A DNA stretch of 64,000 nt from Acanthochromis polyacanthus (GCF_021347895.1 NC_067123.1:40664027-40728026); one strand, 5' to 3'. Numbered from the stretch's first letter, positions 1 through 12,789 are shown. Numbers and translations are program-made. The notes: a model not told the origin generated them from the sequence alone.

Positions 1-782
1 GATGGTTTTAGAGGTCTGATGAGGTCTGCAGATCCTTGTGGAGGTTTCAGAAGTCTTTACAGGTGTCAGAGATTCATGGATGTTTTTTAGAGGTTCTTAA
101 AAGGTTGTCCAAGTCTCTAAGGACATTATAAGACCTGATGTTCCTTAAAGACATTAAAGTGGGTCTAGATCACATTACAGAAGTCTGTAAGGAGGGAATG
201 AAGGAGGTCTTAAAGGAAAATCCAGCTGTAAACTTCAAACTGAGCCGAGTTCAACGTGGGTGCATTTCAGTGTTCCTGTGAAGATTTATCTGCTAGAGGT
301 GGAGGAACTACAGATAGGGCTGATCAGCAGAGCATCGTTTTATCATCCTGGTCAGTAAAATCTGTAAGTAAGCACAGCTGTCAGATAAAAAATATAAAAC
401 AATACCAAACTGTGGATGTAGTTCCAACCACTGCTCAGACGTCTGGAAGCGTCTTTGTGGAGTTTATGTTCTAATCTCGTCTGTACATTCAGCTTTTATC
501 AGCTCTGAACTTTCTCTTTTATTCGGCTGAGGAACCAAAATCAAACACGTCAGCTTTTCTTCATCTGGGGGTCAGAAGTTCAACAGCAGAACAGAGATTT
601 TTCCTTATAAAGCCAAGGCTCTTTCAACTGTCAAAACATGAAGATAAGATCAGACATGAGCAGGAGGAGAAGCAGAGCAGAGGAGAGGTTCACAGTTTAC
701 ATCTGTTGGACTGTTTCTGTCTGTACGGGGCTCAGCCAATCAAAATGCTCTCTGCCAGCGGACAGCCTGGGTCTGCAAGGAC

Positions 783-1080
783 CGAGTGAAACGCAGAAAA
801 ACACCAGCAACAGCAACAGAAACAATAACAGAAATAACAACACAAACAGCAACAACAGCTGCACAAACGGCAAAAGAAACAACAGAGACAACAGCTGCTG
901 TGGAAATAAACAAAATAAACAACAAAAACAGAAGCAGAGGGAATACAAGCAACAAAAACCAGATCAACAACAGAAAAAACAAACAGTAATAGCAGCAGAA
1001 ACAACAGAAACGATAACAACAATGAAAGCAAAAAAACAACAACAACAGTAGAAACAACAACAACAACAGAAACAACAGAC
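783..1080. repeat. AAC/CAA-rich simple repeat
   Basis: About 300 bp of imperfect CAA, ACA and CAG triplets on the plus strand, interrupted by AAAC and GAAA. It lies in a pi4kb intron. Several open frames here (Asn/Gln/Thr-rich on plus, Cys/Leu/Val-rich on minus) are products of the triplet composition and are not taken as genes. Confidence 0.85.
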
Positions 1081-1177
1081 AGCAGCACGGTTGTTCCACC
1101 AGTCTGACAACATCTGGAATACAGATGATTTTCATATCTGGAAATGCAAATCAAAACGACCACCAAGCAACAAAAAC

Positions 1178-1405
1178 AAATGGTAAATGGTTGTATTTAT
1201 ATAGAGCTTTTATCCAAAGCGCTTTACATGATACGTCACATTCACACACTGATGGTGGAAGCTGCCATGCAAGGCGCTAACCACGACCCACCAGGAGCAA
1301 TTAGGGGTTAGACGTCTTGCTCAGGGACACCTCGACATGAGCAAGACGAACCGGCAACCTTCCAGTTACAAGACGGCCACTCTACCCACTGAGCCATGCC
1401 GCCCC
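1178..1405 (+). repeat. Dispersed fish repeat with TTTATATAGMGCTTTTATCC core, longest copy
   Basis: Starts with AAATGGTAAATGG, continues with a TTTATATAGAGCTTTTATCC core and AAAGCGCTTTACA, and ends in a conserved CTGAGCCATGCCGCCCC tail. Truncated relatives occur at 41440-41498 (same strand) and 45190-45281 (opposite strand), so this is an interspersed element. I recognise the sequence style from other fish genomes but cannot assign it to a superfamily. The tail resembles a tRNA-derived segment only weakly. Confidence 0.65.
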
Positions 1406-2562
1406 ATAGCAACATTCTATAATAACAATATAAACAGTAAAATAAGCCCTGATGAAGCCCTCACTGCTGCTCCATCCTCACTAACAATCAGGTGAGTCCG
1501 GTGCACGGTTTGTGTTTGAACAGGTGATGAATGAAGTCTGTTTAATTCTGCTGCCAAAAATCACAACGCAGTCAAAGAAGAGCAGGAAGACGGAAATAAA
1601 AAGCAGCAGGAAACACGATCAGCCTGACGTGTTTCAGGTGTGATTAACGTCATTCTTCAACCCTCCAGTAGTCCTCAGATTCATCAACTTTAATTTCATC
1701 GGCAGTAAATTAATTTACTTAACGAGACTTTAACTGAAGTCTTGTATGAAAAAATATTAAAATCTTTAGCACTAAAGCTGTATCGCTACTGTTAGCATCA
1801 GTGTGAATAAATACAGCAGCACAGGTCAGATGGTTAGATCACCGTTTTTGGTGGTTTGATGAGTTAGAAATGTGGTAATTATTTATTATTATTATGAGTT
1901 TATTTAAGAAGGGACCATGTACAATATTAAACATAAATGTTTCCATTTGATGCTTTGTACCAGAGATAGCTTTAAGCTAATTTTCATCTGCAGTCCCCCA
2001 GCAAGTCACAATAAAAACATCACAACATTACGTTATAAAAAGTACATGACCAGTACAGTATTTACACGACTAAATCACACTATCCACATTTAAAACTTTA
2101 TCTGGCACCAGAATCAAAATCTAGGTTCATTTCAGCTTATTTTGTTGATTTATTGATGTGTTTTGTAGAGAAAAAAAAAAAGGCTTTAGAACGACAAAAA
2201 TCTGAGTTTTTTTATCCAAGAATTCTGAAACAAGGCTGGAGGTCAAAGTGTGGAGACTTTACTTTTTCTCTCAGGAGTTCCACAACAAATTCTGCTCAGT
2301 TTTTTGCAGCACAAAGTACAGTAACTTCTATTTTTCTTATGTGGCCCTGTGTTGTGGAAAGGTGCCGAGTCCAAACCTTTAACTTGTTTGTTTTGTGGAG
2401 GAGATTCGTAATAAATAAAGTTGTGTTTATTCACATTTCATCTGGTTGTTTATGTGAAAAGGGAACAGGTTAACAGGCAGCAGGTAAAGGGAGCCACCTG
2501 GACACAATCACCTGGTCTGCTCCTGCCAACACCAGACTAACGACGGTGAATGAGCTCCTCAC

Positions 2563-5500
2563 CTCCTCATGGACGGCCTCCACTTTCGGGTTACTTCCCG
2601 TCCGTCGCAGGCCGGCTCCAGGCCCGCTGCTCACTGTGGTGGCATCTGATTTGGATCTTTGGTGGGTCCTCCTGGATGGAGATACAAACACCTCCGCCTC
2701 CCCGTGCACGGACCTGTCGGGGGCGTGGCCGGCCGTGCACGAGGCCTCCACGCTGTTGCTGTTGTGTCTGCGGTGTCCACGGCGGTGGGACGGCGAGGAC
2801 ACGGGGCTCTCTGAGACGGAAACGGACCGCTGGGCGTCGGACGGAGCAGAGGGAGGTTTGAGCTCGTCGGACAGGATGAGCTTCCGGAGTTTGGTGCCTC
2901 TGGAGTGGCGCTGGGTGGAGATGTGCATGTCGGAGGAGTAGGCGCCCAGCAGCCAGGCCGACAGCAGAGAGAAGGTGATGCTGCCTCCACAGCGATGGAT
3001 CTGGGATGGAGATCAACGACAACAGAGTCAGCTTCAGCTTCTGAACACATTTAACCTTCAATGTCCTCCCAGATGTCTGTAAGCCGGGGTTAGCTTCAAG
3101 AAGACTAGATGTTTGCCTTTAAATAAGGTCGGAACAATCAGGGGCTCATGTAGACTGTCGTTTTTGTATTAATGTTGGTAAAAAATAATCCAGCTGTAGT
3201 GAGGAGTTGTGTTGCTTCAGATTGAGGATGGGTGTGATTTTAACAATAATAAAACTTTTATCAACACCGATTATTGATCTGGTACTTTAATGGCATTCTT
3301 ATCTGATTGTTTTCTTTGATTGACACAGAGAAAAAATAAACTAATTAAGAACAGAATAAAGAATGCTTTACTTCCTCATACGTATTTCTATGGACACTAG
3401 CGTTGTGTTGATGGAATGATCAGAGCAGAGTCACAAGTTTCACTCACAGAATACGACATTAAACTGTCCCAAATTATTTTAGAAGTAAACAGATGTTAGG
3501 TAGATGTCAGTCCACTGAAATCTGGTTCACTCCGAGTACTTTAACAGTATTTTTTACTGTGATTTTAGACAATAAAACAGCTGGAGGTACTTCTGCTGCC
3601 ACTAACACCAACATTCAGTTGGAGAAATGAAATGACTAAATGTGCTCTCTGCTCTGGAAGTGAAACTTAATTTCTGAATGACAGGTGAAACGACACTGTA
3701 GTGGTGAAACGAGTCGCTTTAGAACACGGATCCTGTAGTAGAAAGTTGGGGGTTTTTTATTCTGGAGGGGAATTCCAAAAATTCAACTAAAGCTCAACTG
3801 TAAGACTAGAATTTTTCTAACAAAAAACCAAGGTGTGTTAATAATTTAGTACCAGGGACCCTGTTGTGGAAAGTTAGGGTTTTTTATTTCAGATGGAAAT
3901 TCCAAAATTAAAGTTTGAACATAAGTCAGAAGTACATAAAAATATAAAGTAAGAAGGAGGATTTCTGCAGGTCATTTATCATCTATCAGACTTTACAACG
4001 CTGCATCATAAACTGGTTTATCTCTGTTTACTGCTGCACTTTCTCCTCTTACATTCAGTCTATGTGCAGTGACTGATACAACCTCATCCTCCTGTATTTA
4101 GTCTTCTTTTTTATCTTGTACTACCTTTATACTTTTTTCTTTTGGAGCTGCTGTAACGGTCAACTTTCCCCACTGTGGGATCAATACATTTTATATAAAA
4201 TGTATAATGTAAATGAAGGCATTCTTATATTTGAGGACGGACAGAAACATGATGACGGCTGACAGTCATTTAATGTAATCTGGGTTTGTGGTTTGTTTCA
4301 GAGTTAGAAGAAGTCAGAACTGTGAGTGTTGAAGCTGCAGGAGCTCCTGATTCAAACGGTTTTAAATAAATGAATAACCAGTGAAAGGTTCCAGAAGCTC
4401 CTCATGTCTTTACTGCAGCAGCAAAAGTGGTTTTTCTCAAACAGATAAAGCAGAAAGGTCGTCATCTTATCATCCGTCCTGTATCTCGGTCAGTAAACTC
4501 AGACCAGGTGTGAGGACTCACCAGGTAAGGCCTGATGGCGTCTCCCACCTCCGTGTCCATGTGCACATACATGTTGAGCAGCTGCGGCAGGTAGAAGTCC
4601 ACCTCGCTGTTGGGGAAGCTGAAGAGGCGGTTGCCGATGTACGCCTGCACCCCCGGCTCCTTCGACTTGTACAGGTAAGAGATCGCCATGGAAACGTCGA
4701 ACAGCTTGGACTCAAACAGGCGAAGCAGCCACGACTGTTTAGACGACGACGGAGAGGAAGACTCCGGCCGTGAAGTAGGAGGAACCGGGTCTGTCCGGGA
4801 CGAACCGCCGTCTTTCTGACCTTCCTCCTCGTCCTCGTCTTCTTCTTTGATGGAGCTGGTGTCGGGGCTGATGGTCCACTGAGGACCGCAGCGCTCCGGG
4901 ACGTCTGCGTACTGCTGCTGCTGCTGTTTATCGTCCTGTTGTTGTTTGTTGTCGAGCAGCTTCACTTTGAGGAGCACCTCCTGGCAGGCCTTCAGGGCCA
5001 CTTCAGGGTCGATCACTGGAGGCAGAAAACAGGAAGTCAGAAAAACAACACGGTGATATGTGACCATCAGGGTTGTCTGTCTGTCTGTCAGCAGCATTCC
5101 TCTAAAACAGACCAACGGATTTGGATGAAACCTCCAGGGAAGATCAGAAATGACACAAGGACCAGCGGATCAGATTGTGGCAGTGATGCAGCTCATAGTC
5201 TGATCCACGGATTAGTTAAAGACCACGTTCTGCTGAGGACCTCAAATGTTTATAAAACTGTAACTGTAAATAATTCCTACTTTTTAAAGAAGATTTTAAT
5301 AGTCTGAAGACATTTTAAAGTCATTTTTTAACCTTTCTCAGCCATCCTAGACAATTAATTCATTTTGGACAAGTTTGGAACAGTTCAGGAGGAATTTCTG
5401 AGCAAGTTCTGGACAAATTTGAGTCATTTCTAGTCATTTCACACATATTTTTGGTCAATTTTGACAAATTATGACAACTTTTAGAGAACATATTTGTTTA

Positions 5501-6546
5501 CTGAGGTCAGATTTGAGTCATTTTGGATTGTTTTTGTTGTTTCTAGTCATTTTTGGAACCCTTCTAAACCGTCCTAGATGTTTAACTCATGTTGTAAACA
5601 GGAAAAGAGGATTTTTTTGAGCAAATTCTGGAAATAATTCTACTCATTTTGACCAGATTTCTTAAAGATTTCTGTATCATTGCCAGATAGCAGCACGGCG
5701 TCACTGTAACCATGACAACCAGTGAACACTACATCAGCTGATTGTGATCCTACTACAAATCCACCTCTGAGGACTTATCAGGACTTATCCATCAGAAATG
5801 ATCCAAGGAACAGCTGATTAAACTGTGGGGGTGTTTCTGAGTCCATCAGTTCCTGCTCCATGTTTAGGTCATGTGATCCGGTATCCGTACAGAACGTACA
5901 CATGCAGAACACACGCCTGTGCTCAGAGGAAGGTCAGGGAATGAACAGTGTTGGTGGAATACTAAGATCTCTGATTTTTATTTATATTCTGAATGTCGAT
6001 CAGCTCCAAACATCAGTGATCAGACTTATAGATTTCTAATAATCTACTGCTCTCCTTACCTTGGTCGACCCCCAGGTCCATCTCCATGGCATCCTCTGAG
6101 ATGACATCCAGAGGAGGACTGGGTCCTCGCGGGTCGCCGCCGCTCGACATGCCGCTGCTGCCGATGCCCTCGCTGGCGCTGCTGCTGCCCAGGCTGCCGG
6201 TGCTGCCGATGCTGCCGCTGGGGCTGGAGCTGCGGGGGCTGGCGCTGGGGGAGGACGGCTGCTCGCTGGTGGAGGGCGGGGGCAGCTGCAGCTGAGGCCG
6301 GGGGTGGTGGTGGTGGTGGTGGTGGTGGTGGTGGTGGTGGTGGTGAGCGGGGCAGTCTGAGGAGCTCTCAGAGCAGGAGGAAGAGGACGAAGAGGAGGAG
6401 GAAGAGGAGGCGCTGGAAGGAGAGGAGGGGCAGGAGAAGGTGGTGGGAGAGGAGGAGGAGGCAGGGGGAGGCGGCTGGGCAGAGTGGGAGGGGCTGAGGT
6501 GGAGCGGCCTCAGAGCCGGAGACAAGGAGACCTCAGCATCCGCCAT
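2563..6546 (-). CDS. pi4kb: Phosphatidylinositol 4-kinase beta, N-terminal 473 codons (three coding exons; 3' part outside the window)
   Basis: PI4KB phosphorylates phosphatidylinositol to PI4P at the Golgi. Coding exons in transcript order are 6546-6060, 5015-4522 and 3000-2563, with GT-AG borders and matching phases (487+494+438 nt = 473 codons). Residues 1-162 are low-complexity (Pro/Ser-rich, a run of 14 His, more Ser). Residues from 163 ([20 protein letters not shown]) match the ACBD3-binding helix of the family. From [19 protein letters not shown] through GDAIRPYL and [11 protein letters not shown] the helical domain is recognisable. [12 protein letters not shown] places the conserved protein kinase D / 14-3-3 site at Ser445. 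The start is the ATG at 6546, 15 nt inside the exon after a clear acceptor (TTACAG). The kinase domain must lie left of position 1. Identity is secure; the N-terminus is lineage-specific. Confidence 0.95.
5140..5940 (+). repeat. Interspersed repeat, copy 1 (intron of pi4kb)
   Basis: Shares long, ordered blocks with 38575-39285 in a psmb4 intron: GGCAGTGATGCAGCT, GATAGCAGCACGGC, CATCAGCTGATTGTGATCC and GGGGGTGTTTCTGAGTCC, in the same order and orientation. Between the blocks are degenerate repeats of the TTTTGGACAAATTT type. There is no coding capacity and no clear termini; class not recognised. Confidence 0.7.
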
Positions 6547-6560
6547 GTTGGACAACAGGC
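6060..6560 (-). CDS. pi4kb: pi4kb first coding exon (poly-His, Ser/Pro-rich N-terminus)
   Basis: The acceptor is at 6561 (CCTTACAG) and the donor at 6059 (AAG|GTAAGG). Fourteen nucleotides of 5' UTR precede the ATG at 6546. It encodes 162 residues plus one base. The His run comes from a near-perfect GTG/CAC microsatellite at about 6304-6345 and is preceded by Ser tracts of 8 or more, so length polymorphism is likely. Little of it is conserved with mammalian PI4KB; the exon is assigned by phase and position before VIDPEVA. Confidence 0.9.
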
Positions 6561-8247
6561 CTGTAAGGAAGAGACGGAAGGTCAGTCAGTCCATCCAGGA
6601 ATGGATGAAAACTCAAACAGTCTCCTTGAATTCTGTGCCACCATTATGATCTGCCTCCTGTGAGGTCCACCAATCACAGCAGTCCCCAAACACGTACGTC
6701 ACCAAATTCACTGAGAAAAGCTACAGCGAATTCAGGCGTTTTAGGCAACAATCTGGAAAAACACCTGAGAAATCCTAGGAGGGTCAGTAACACCGAGACG
6801 TTTCAATGAGGGCCAGTAAAACTTCACACATCGATTCCATCAGGAGGTAGGAGAGAGACGAGCTCATCCACAAGATTAAATCAGACTCCTGCATGCTGTC
6901 TAACTGGAAAATAAACGTTTATTAGCACGACGTATCAGCGTTCCTCATTTATATCAGGTCGGTCTAACTGTGCCACCGATGAACATCCTTGACGTACCTT
7001 TGGCAGGTAAAATACACAAAAAAAACTATTTTCAACACCATATAGAACATTTGAATTATAAATATTCAGAAGAGAAACAGAACTAATAAAATGAAATATT
7101 AACAGTTTGGGTAAAATCCTGAGATGCTTTCTGAAGAGGACCTAGCCCTGCAGGTTTTATGGACATGAACTTCCAGAAAAAACACTTTGATGAGACCAGA
7201 AAACAACCTGGATCCTAAAAGGATCAACAAAACACATGTAACCTTTAAAATAAATACCATTTATCAAACAGAAACTATAAAAACAGAGAGAATGATCAGA
7301 TTTCTAACTTTTGAACCGCTCATCAGCCACGGTTTCATCAGGGAACAAACCAAAGCTTGAAGTTGTGATATTTAAATAAAACTGCTTCATTCTACATGTC
7401 TGCATGGATTATTACAACTGTTGAAACATCCATATCTGCAATGATCAATGGTCGACCGCAAACTTAAAAAGGCAGAACAACCCTCCTAAAAATCCAAATA
7501 TCTCATTAAACTTGTTTTATAGGAGTTTTTCTGACCAGTTTGGATTGTTCTACACATTTTCTGTTTATCCTAGAGTTGGTTGCTTTACAGGAATCTACTG
7601 CAGCACGGCTTCTCTTCCTCAAAACATTTCCTGTAAGACAACACCTCTGCTTTCCAACACCTCTGTCCTCTCTGGCCGTAATTTTCTGCCAGTTTAACAT
7701 CTGAGCTATTTTATGGGTTCCTTCATCTCCTGTCAGACGTTCTGCTGTCTCTCTGAATCCCCTTCGCTGTTGGAAACCCTTCAAAAACAACCTGTAGACC
7801 AATCATTTACACAATCAGAGTCACGTTTGACGCACACGCTAATTTTAACACGTGAATGTAAACACAGGAGAACCGGTCCAAAACATCAGGAAGCTCTGGG
7901 ACTGGCAGCATCTGATTTAATCTACTTCCTGTTCAGCAGATGACAGGTTGGATGCAGGCGGGAGGACGTTACATAACACACGCAACAACACACACACGAC
8001 ACGGATCAGCTCATAGAGAGTCTGTACACGTCTGCATGTGTGTTAACTGATTCCTGACCAGCTGAGGATGAACAGTGTGATGATCATTTCCAGCAGTCAT
8101 TCGTCTCCACGTTATTTTCATGGATTAAACGTCCCAAACCACATTCGTCTTATTTTGAAAACCCGCCGACACAGCGAGGAGGCCTGACAGGAAGTCCCCC
8201 CTGTTGTGTTTGTGTCGGCGTGTCATCGGCGTGACGCAGGCGATGAG

Positions 8248-8279
<32 letters not shown>
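8248..8279. repeat. (ATC)n microsatellite
   Basis: About ten uninterrupted ATC units. Confidence 0.95.
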
Positions 8280-9063
8280 GTGAGTGTCTGCAGCAGGAGG
8301 AGGCGTCCTGCTTTTATTTTCTACCAGCTTCACGATTTCTCTCCTCGTTCTCACATCATCACCCTACTGACACTCACCTCTGTTCCGTTACCATGACGAC
8401 GCTTTCATCAAAGGTTCAGTTTCCATGACGATGAATTTTATTTTTAAGAAAGGCTCCGTTTCCGTCTGTAATGAAAAGTTCTGTTTCTGTGATGCTGATT
8501 ATTCTAAAAAGGCGGATTCTATGACAAGATTTTAATGAAAAAGGTTCAGTTTCCATGGCAAGATATTCAAATAAAAAAGGTTCTGTTTCACTGACCACCT
8601 GCCTCGTCAGTTGTCTGACTCCAGACAAACTAAAAGACTCGGCGGTTTCATCGTGTTGCATTAAACTTGCAGTGATGCTACTCGTCTTACTGCAGGTTCA
8701 GACTGAAGATTTAAGATTTAGAAAAATCCGAACACTGATTTCTTAGAAGAAACAAGAGGAGCGGCTTTAAGGAAATGCAGCCATTCCTACGTTTTCCTCT
8801 TAAATGACCTATAAAGTGACGCCCAGAACACACCATCAGCATGCACCAAACATCTGAGCCGCTTCAGCTTAAAAACTGCCAACGACCACGACTCTTGCAG
8901 ATTTTAACGAGGACTGAAATCCCCCTGATGACATCATGGTGGTGACATCATTATCAGCGCCATGTGAAGAGGAGACGCTGATCGCACACAGCTGAGCATG
9001 ATGTCATCACACTGCGGAGATAGAGTGGGTGTTGGTGTGTGTGATGGCTTCCAGATGTGGAGG

Positions 9064-9089
9064 ACACACACACACACACACACACACAC
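9064..9089. repeat. (CA)n microsatellite
   Basis: About thirteen uninterrupted CA units. Confidence 0.95.
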
Positions 9090-9657
9090 GTTGCCATGGA
9101 GACGGTGTTTACAGAGGGAGTGTGTGCTGTCATGTTTCTATCAGATTAAAACGTGCAGCTGTTTCTGCTTTGCTCCGAGGTTTAAATCTGCTGCTGGAAC
9201 AAAAAAAAAAAGCGACCTGTGGAGAATCAGAACGGAGAATTTACACCGTTATCTGACGTTGAACCGATCGATCAATTACATGTATGGTTCTGAGACAAAA
9301 CTGCAACTTAAAACTGAAACTGCAGCTGTGATGGAAACCACTAGTGTAGAGTTTCTTCTTCGCTGGTGTTCTGTGGTTGAGCTAAATGCACCATGCAGCA
9401 GATTCTGGGGGCTGCAAGAGAATAAAAGTTTATCTGAATATTTTCCAGAGTTCTGCTTTGAGCAGAAACAGAAGCAGCAAAGAGTTGATGGGAGCTGGTT
9501 TGTACAGACTGTCAGTGAACGCAGCGTCTGACTGATGGAGGCTGGACTTGTTCAGGCCAAAGTGTGAAGTTCATCAGGAGAACATCCCAGCTGAGTTTAC
9601 AGCACAAACAGAAGCTCACGGCAACAGCACAGAGTTTAACAGCTGCACCGTTTAACA

Positions 9658-10420
9658 CAGGGGTGTCCAACATGAGGCCCGTGGTCCAAAAGTGGTCCTC
9701 CAGAGGGTCCAATCCGGCCCTCAAAGTGTAAAAATTACAGAGAAGACATTAACTGCAGATTGTAAATTAGTAAAACTATAAATTTAAAATCATTTCTAGA
9801 CCATGACAAGTTGTTCTGATCAGAAAGTAGTGTGTGTCTCATTTTTGTAATATGTTGCGTTTGTTGTTCTTTGGTCTGACTTTTGTCGTTTGTCATTTTC
9901 TTTCTTGTTTTTGTCCATTCTTTTGTCATTTTGTTACTTTTTTTGTCTAATATTCATCTTGTTTTGCATCTCATTTTTGTCAGTTTGTCATTTTTTCCTC
10001 TCATTTATGTAATTTTTTTGTCTCGTTTTTGTTGTCAATTTTTTGCCGCTTTGTAACTTTTGTCAAATTTTTTGTGTCTTCTTTGTTTTGTTCCGTGTCG
10101 TTTGTCTAATTTTTTGTCATTTTGTTTCTAACTTTTGTCGTCTTGTGTCTCCTTTTAGTCTCACTTGCGTTTTTTGTTTTATTTTGTCATTTTGAGTTTT
10201 GCTTTTTTCGTCGTTTTGTATATTATTTGTGTCATTTTGTGGGTTTCTTTGTCTCATTTGTGTTTGTTTACTTTTTTGTCTCATTTGTGTCAATTTTTTG
10301 TAACTTTGTAACTTTTTTGTCTATTTTTTTGTCTGTTGTTTTGTTTCGTGCCATTTGTCTCAATTTTGTCGTTTTGTGTCTCATTTTTGTAAGTTTCTCT
10401 TGTTTTTGTTGTTTTTGTTG
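9658..10420 (+). mobile_element. hAT-type non-autonomous element, copy 1, one end only
   Basis: Begins CAGGGGTGTCCAACATGAGG and stays closely similar to the reverse complement of the right half of the complete copy at 54309-55180 for about 180 bp (GGTCCTCCAGAGGGTCCAATC, then ATTACAGAGAAGACATTAAC). It then enters T-rich DNA made of TTTTGTCATTT and TCTCATTTTTGT units, also found inside the other copies. The opposite terminus (CAGGGGAGTC) was not found, so the end at about 10420 is approximate. No transposase. Confidence 0.7.
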
Positions 10421-10819
10421 TCTGGCATTTCCTTTCCATTTCTTCTTGGATTCCTTTGCTTGCATCTGATCTGTAAACATTTATTTTCTGTAACTGTGCT
10501 GCATGCTCTTTTTGTTTTACTTCGTTTATTTGTGCCTTTTATCCTTGTGCTGAACTGACCTCTGTAAAATCAAATCATGTTGTTTAATTCTATTATATAG
10601 TTGATATATTGTTTTATATGTGAAAATAATCAAAAAACAACACACGTCCTCCAGATATTACATAGCACTAAATAATGACTGTACTGTGGATGCATCAGAG
10701 CTCTATTAGAGATAATAAAGGTACTGTAAAGCTGTTATTTCAATATTTATGATATTGGAAGAGAGTTCTGACAGAGTGGAATATAATAAACAAAAGAGAC
10801 AATGGGTGAGTTTATTGAG

Positions 10820-11560
10820 ATAATGTAGGTCATCTGTGTTTGTTTGTGTTTAATTTTGATTGTGTTACTTCTTCCTGTGGCTGTTTAGCATCATACTGTG
10901 TTTATTTTGGATTATCTCTTGATTAATTTACATGTTTTGGGGTTGGTTTGCATCACATTCTGGTCAATTTACATCTTCCTTTTGCCTTTAATCTTGTTCG
11001 CTTTACATCTTCATGTTCTCTTAGCATCACATTTTGGTTATTTTACATCTTTTGATGGTAATGTTGGATTATATTTGGACTCTTTTTACATGTTTTTGCA
11101 GAAAGATTTGGTTACATTTAAATTATTTAACAACTTTCTGTGGCTGTTTGTTTTTAATCTTGTTCGTTTTACATGTTTGTGGTAATTAACGATCACATTT
11201 TAGCGGATGTACTTCTTTTGGTGGTTTGTTTGTTTGGGTTATATTTGGATTATTTTATACATTTTGAATCACATTCTAGTTGTTTTGCATCTTCCTTTTG
11301 CTGTTAATCTTGCTCATTTTACATCTACGAAAACATTTGGGTTGTTTTTAATCATCTGGTGGTAATTGTGGTTCACATTTTTAATATTTTACATGCTTTT
11401 GTGGTTGGTTTGCAGCACATCCTGGTCATTTTGTGTCTTCTTTTTGCTTTTAATCTTGTTCATTTCACGTCTTTGTGGTCATTCTGTGTCACATTTTAGT
11501 CATTAAACATCTTTTTCTGGGTTTTTCTGGGATTTAGTACGGCTCATTTTACACCTTCAT
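10820..11560. repeat. Degenerate T/G-rich tandem repeat
   Basis: Irregular repetition of TTTTACATCTT, GTGGTTGGTTTGCATCACATT and similar words spaced roughly 30-45 bp. The same words recur at 12790-13450, 16050-16640 and 42630-43190. Hydrophobic open frames here are compositional. Confidence 0.6.
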
Positions 11561-11999
11561 AGCCATTCTGCATCACAGTACCATGGTTGATCTACATCAT
11601 TTTGGTAGAATATTGAAAAGCATTACTTTAGAGATAAACTGCAGTTATAACAGAGGCTAATAATAGTTAAACTGAGCTGTTAGTGATAATATATCTGATA
11701 GTAGAGATACTGTGGAATTATTATAGACGCTGTTATGATAACGTTGTAGCTTTGAGGAGACACAGGAGAGATATTGGACGGACTAGAAAGACACATGTGT
11801 GTTTATAAAGCCTCTCTCTGCATATAGGCATAACATAAAGATATTTAAGGGTATTACGTTACAAAAATACTGCAGAATTACGACAGAGACTAGCATTAGC
11901 GTTATGGAGCCGCATTAGCTCCCTGTACAGATACTACAGGTACTACAGCAGGAGGAGGAGGAGGAGGAGGAGGAAGAGAAGGAGAAGAGCCGCTCCCTC

Positions 12000-12460
12000 C
12001 TGATGAAAACAAACCGGAGGAAGGAGGAGGAGAGCCGGGCAGCAACAGGCCCACGGCGCGGAGATTTAGCACCGGAGCCCCGCAGGCAGCACCGACGCTT
12101 ACGGCTAACAGCTAACGGCTAGCTCCACCGAACGGACATAAACGGAACGAAGCAGAAAAACGGAACGAAGGAAGCCCGAAGGAGGGGACCTACCCGGGTA
12201 CCGACGCGTCTTCACTCCGCTGGAAAAGCTCCGCACTCTGGGTTTTAGTCCGGTTCACGTCCCGGGAGCGGCCGGGTCCAGTTCACGCCTTAAATCCGGG
12301 TCTCGGTGCGGGTTTTCAGGCTCGGAGACGGTCCATCTGCTCCGGGTTTGTGGCTCGCCTCGGCTCAGCTCGGCTCGACGCTGCCTGCTTTAAAGCAGCA
12401 GTGACGCAACATCCGTCAAGTGTCGCAGTTTGTAACGTCCGCAGCTTCCGGCAGAGATTA
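12000..12460 (-). promoter_or_regulatory. pi4kb: CpG-rich promoter region of pi4kb
   Basis: GC- and CpG-rich island in otherwise AT-rich sequence, with no TATA box. Upstream of the proposed exon (higher coordinates) are an ATF/CREB-like GTGACGCAA near 12401 and an ETS-like CTTCCGG near 12440. The pattern is that of a housekeeping promoter. Confidence 0.55.
12194..12350 (-). other. pi4kb: Probable non-coding first exon of pi4kb
   Basis: A good donor (CCCGG|GTAGGT, intron starting at 12193) lies inside the CpG-rich block upstream of the first coding exon, on the same strand, and the coding exon has an acceptor 14 nt before the ATG. The transcription start is not visible; 12350 is a nominal edge. 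This is inferred, with no ATG-containing frame needed. Confidence 0.5.
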
Positions 12461-12789
12461 CAAAATAAAAGCACAGCAGTTTCAAATCTGTCTTGTTTCT
12501 TTATGATTGCTAATCTAGCTAACTATTCATTAAATTTATCATCATTACGTGCCATAAAAATATTTTTTATTATTACTAAATAAAAACAAGGCATTCATCT
12601 GGAAATTATAGAAAATAATATTCCAGCTGGAAAGCACCAAAATACCCCCAAATCTGGGTGGAATTACAATCTTTATTTAAGACAATAAAACTGAAAGAGT
12701 AACCCCTTTTCAAAGTCAGTAATCTATTGAAGATTCTTCTGCTTTTATTAAACACCGAATAATAACAGTTTAGTTTTAACCACATTTTT

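Larger units (their letters stand above)
1..2562 (-). other. pi4kb: pi4kb intron downstream of the last coding exon in the window
   Basis: No exon matching the next conserved part of PI4KB is visible on the minus strand here. Apart from the AAC-rich repeat and the dispersed element it is AT-rich unique-looking sequence. Short open frames at 256-474 and 2153-2473 on the plus strand show no recognisable domain and are not supported as genes. Confidence 0.6.
6561..12193 (-). other. pi4kb: pi4kb intron 1
   Basis: Long first intron between the promoter exon and the first coding exon. It contains an ATC microsatellite (8248-8279), a CA microsatellite (9064-9089), a partial hAT-type element from 9658 and T-rich degenerate repeats to about 11560. 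No exon-like open frame with recognisable protein similarity was found. Confidence 0.6.

Noticed and set aside
638..1166. Asn/Gln-rich plus frame and Cys/Leu/Val-rich minus frames
   Set aside because: Generated by CAA/AAC simple repeats inside a pi4kb intron.
1178..1405. Possible tRNA gene
   Set aside because: The tail has tRNA-like words but no full cloverleaf or A/B box pair that I can verify; it is treated as an interspersed repeat.
10122..11185. Hydrophobic frames suggesting membrane proteins
   Set aside because: Phe/Leu/Cys-rich translation of TTTTGT-type repeats; several registers are open simultaneously.
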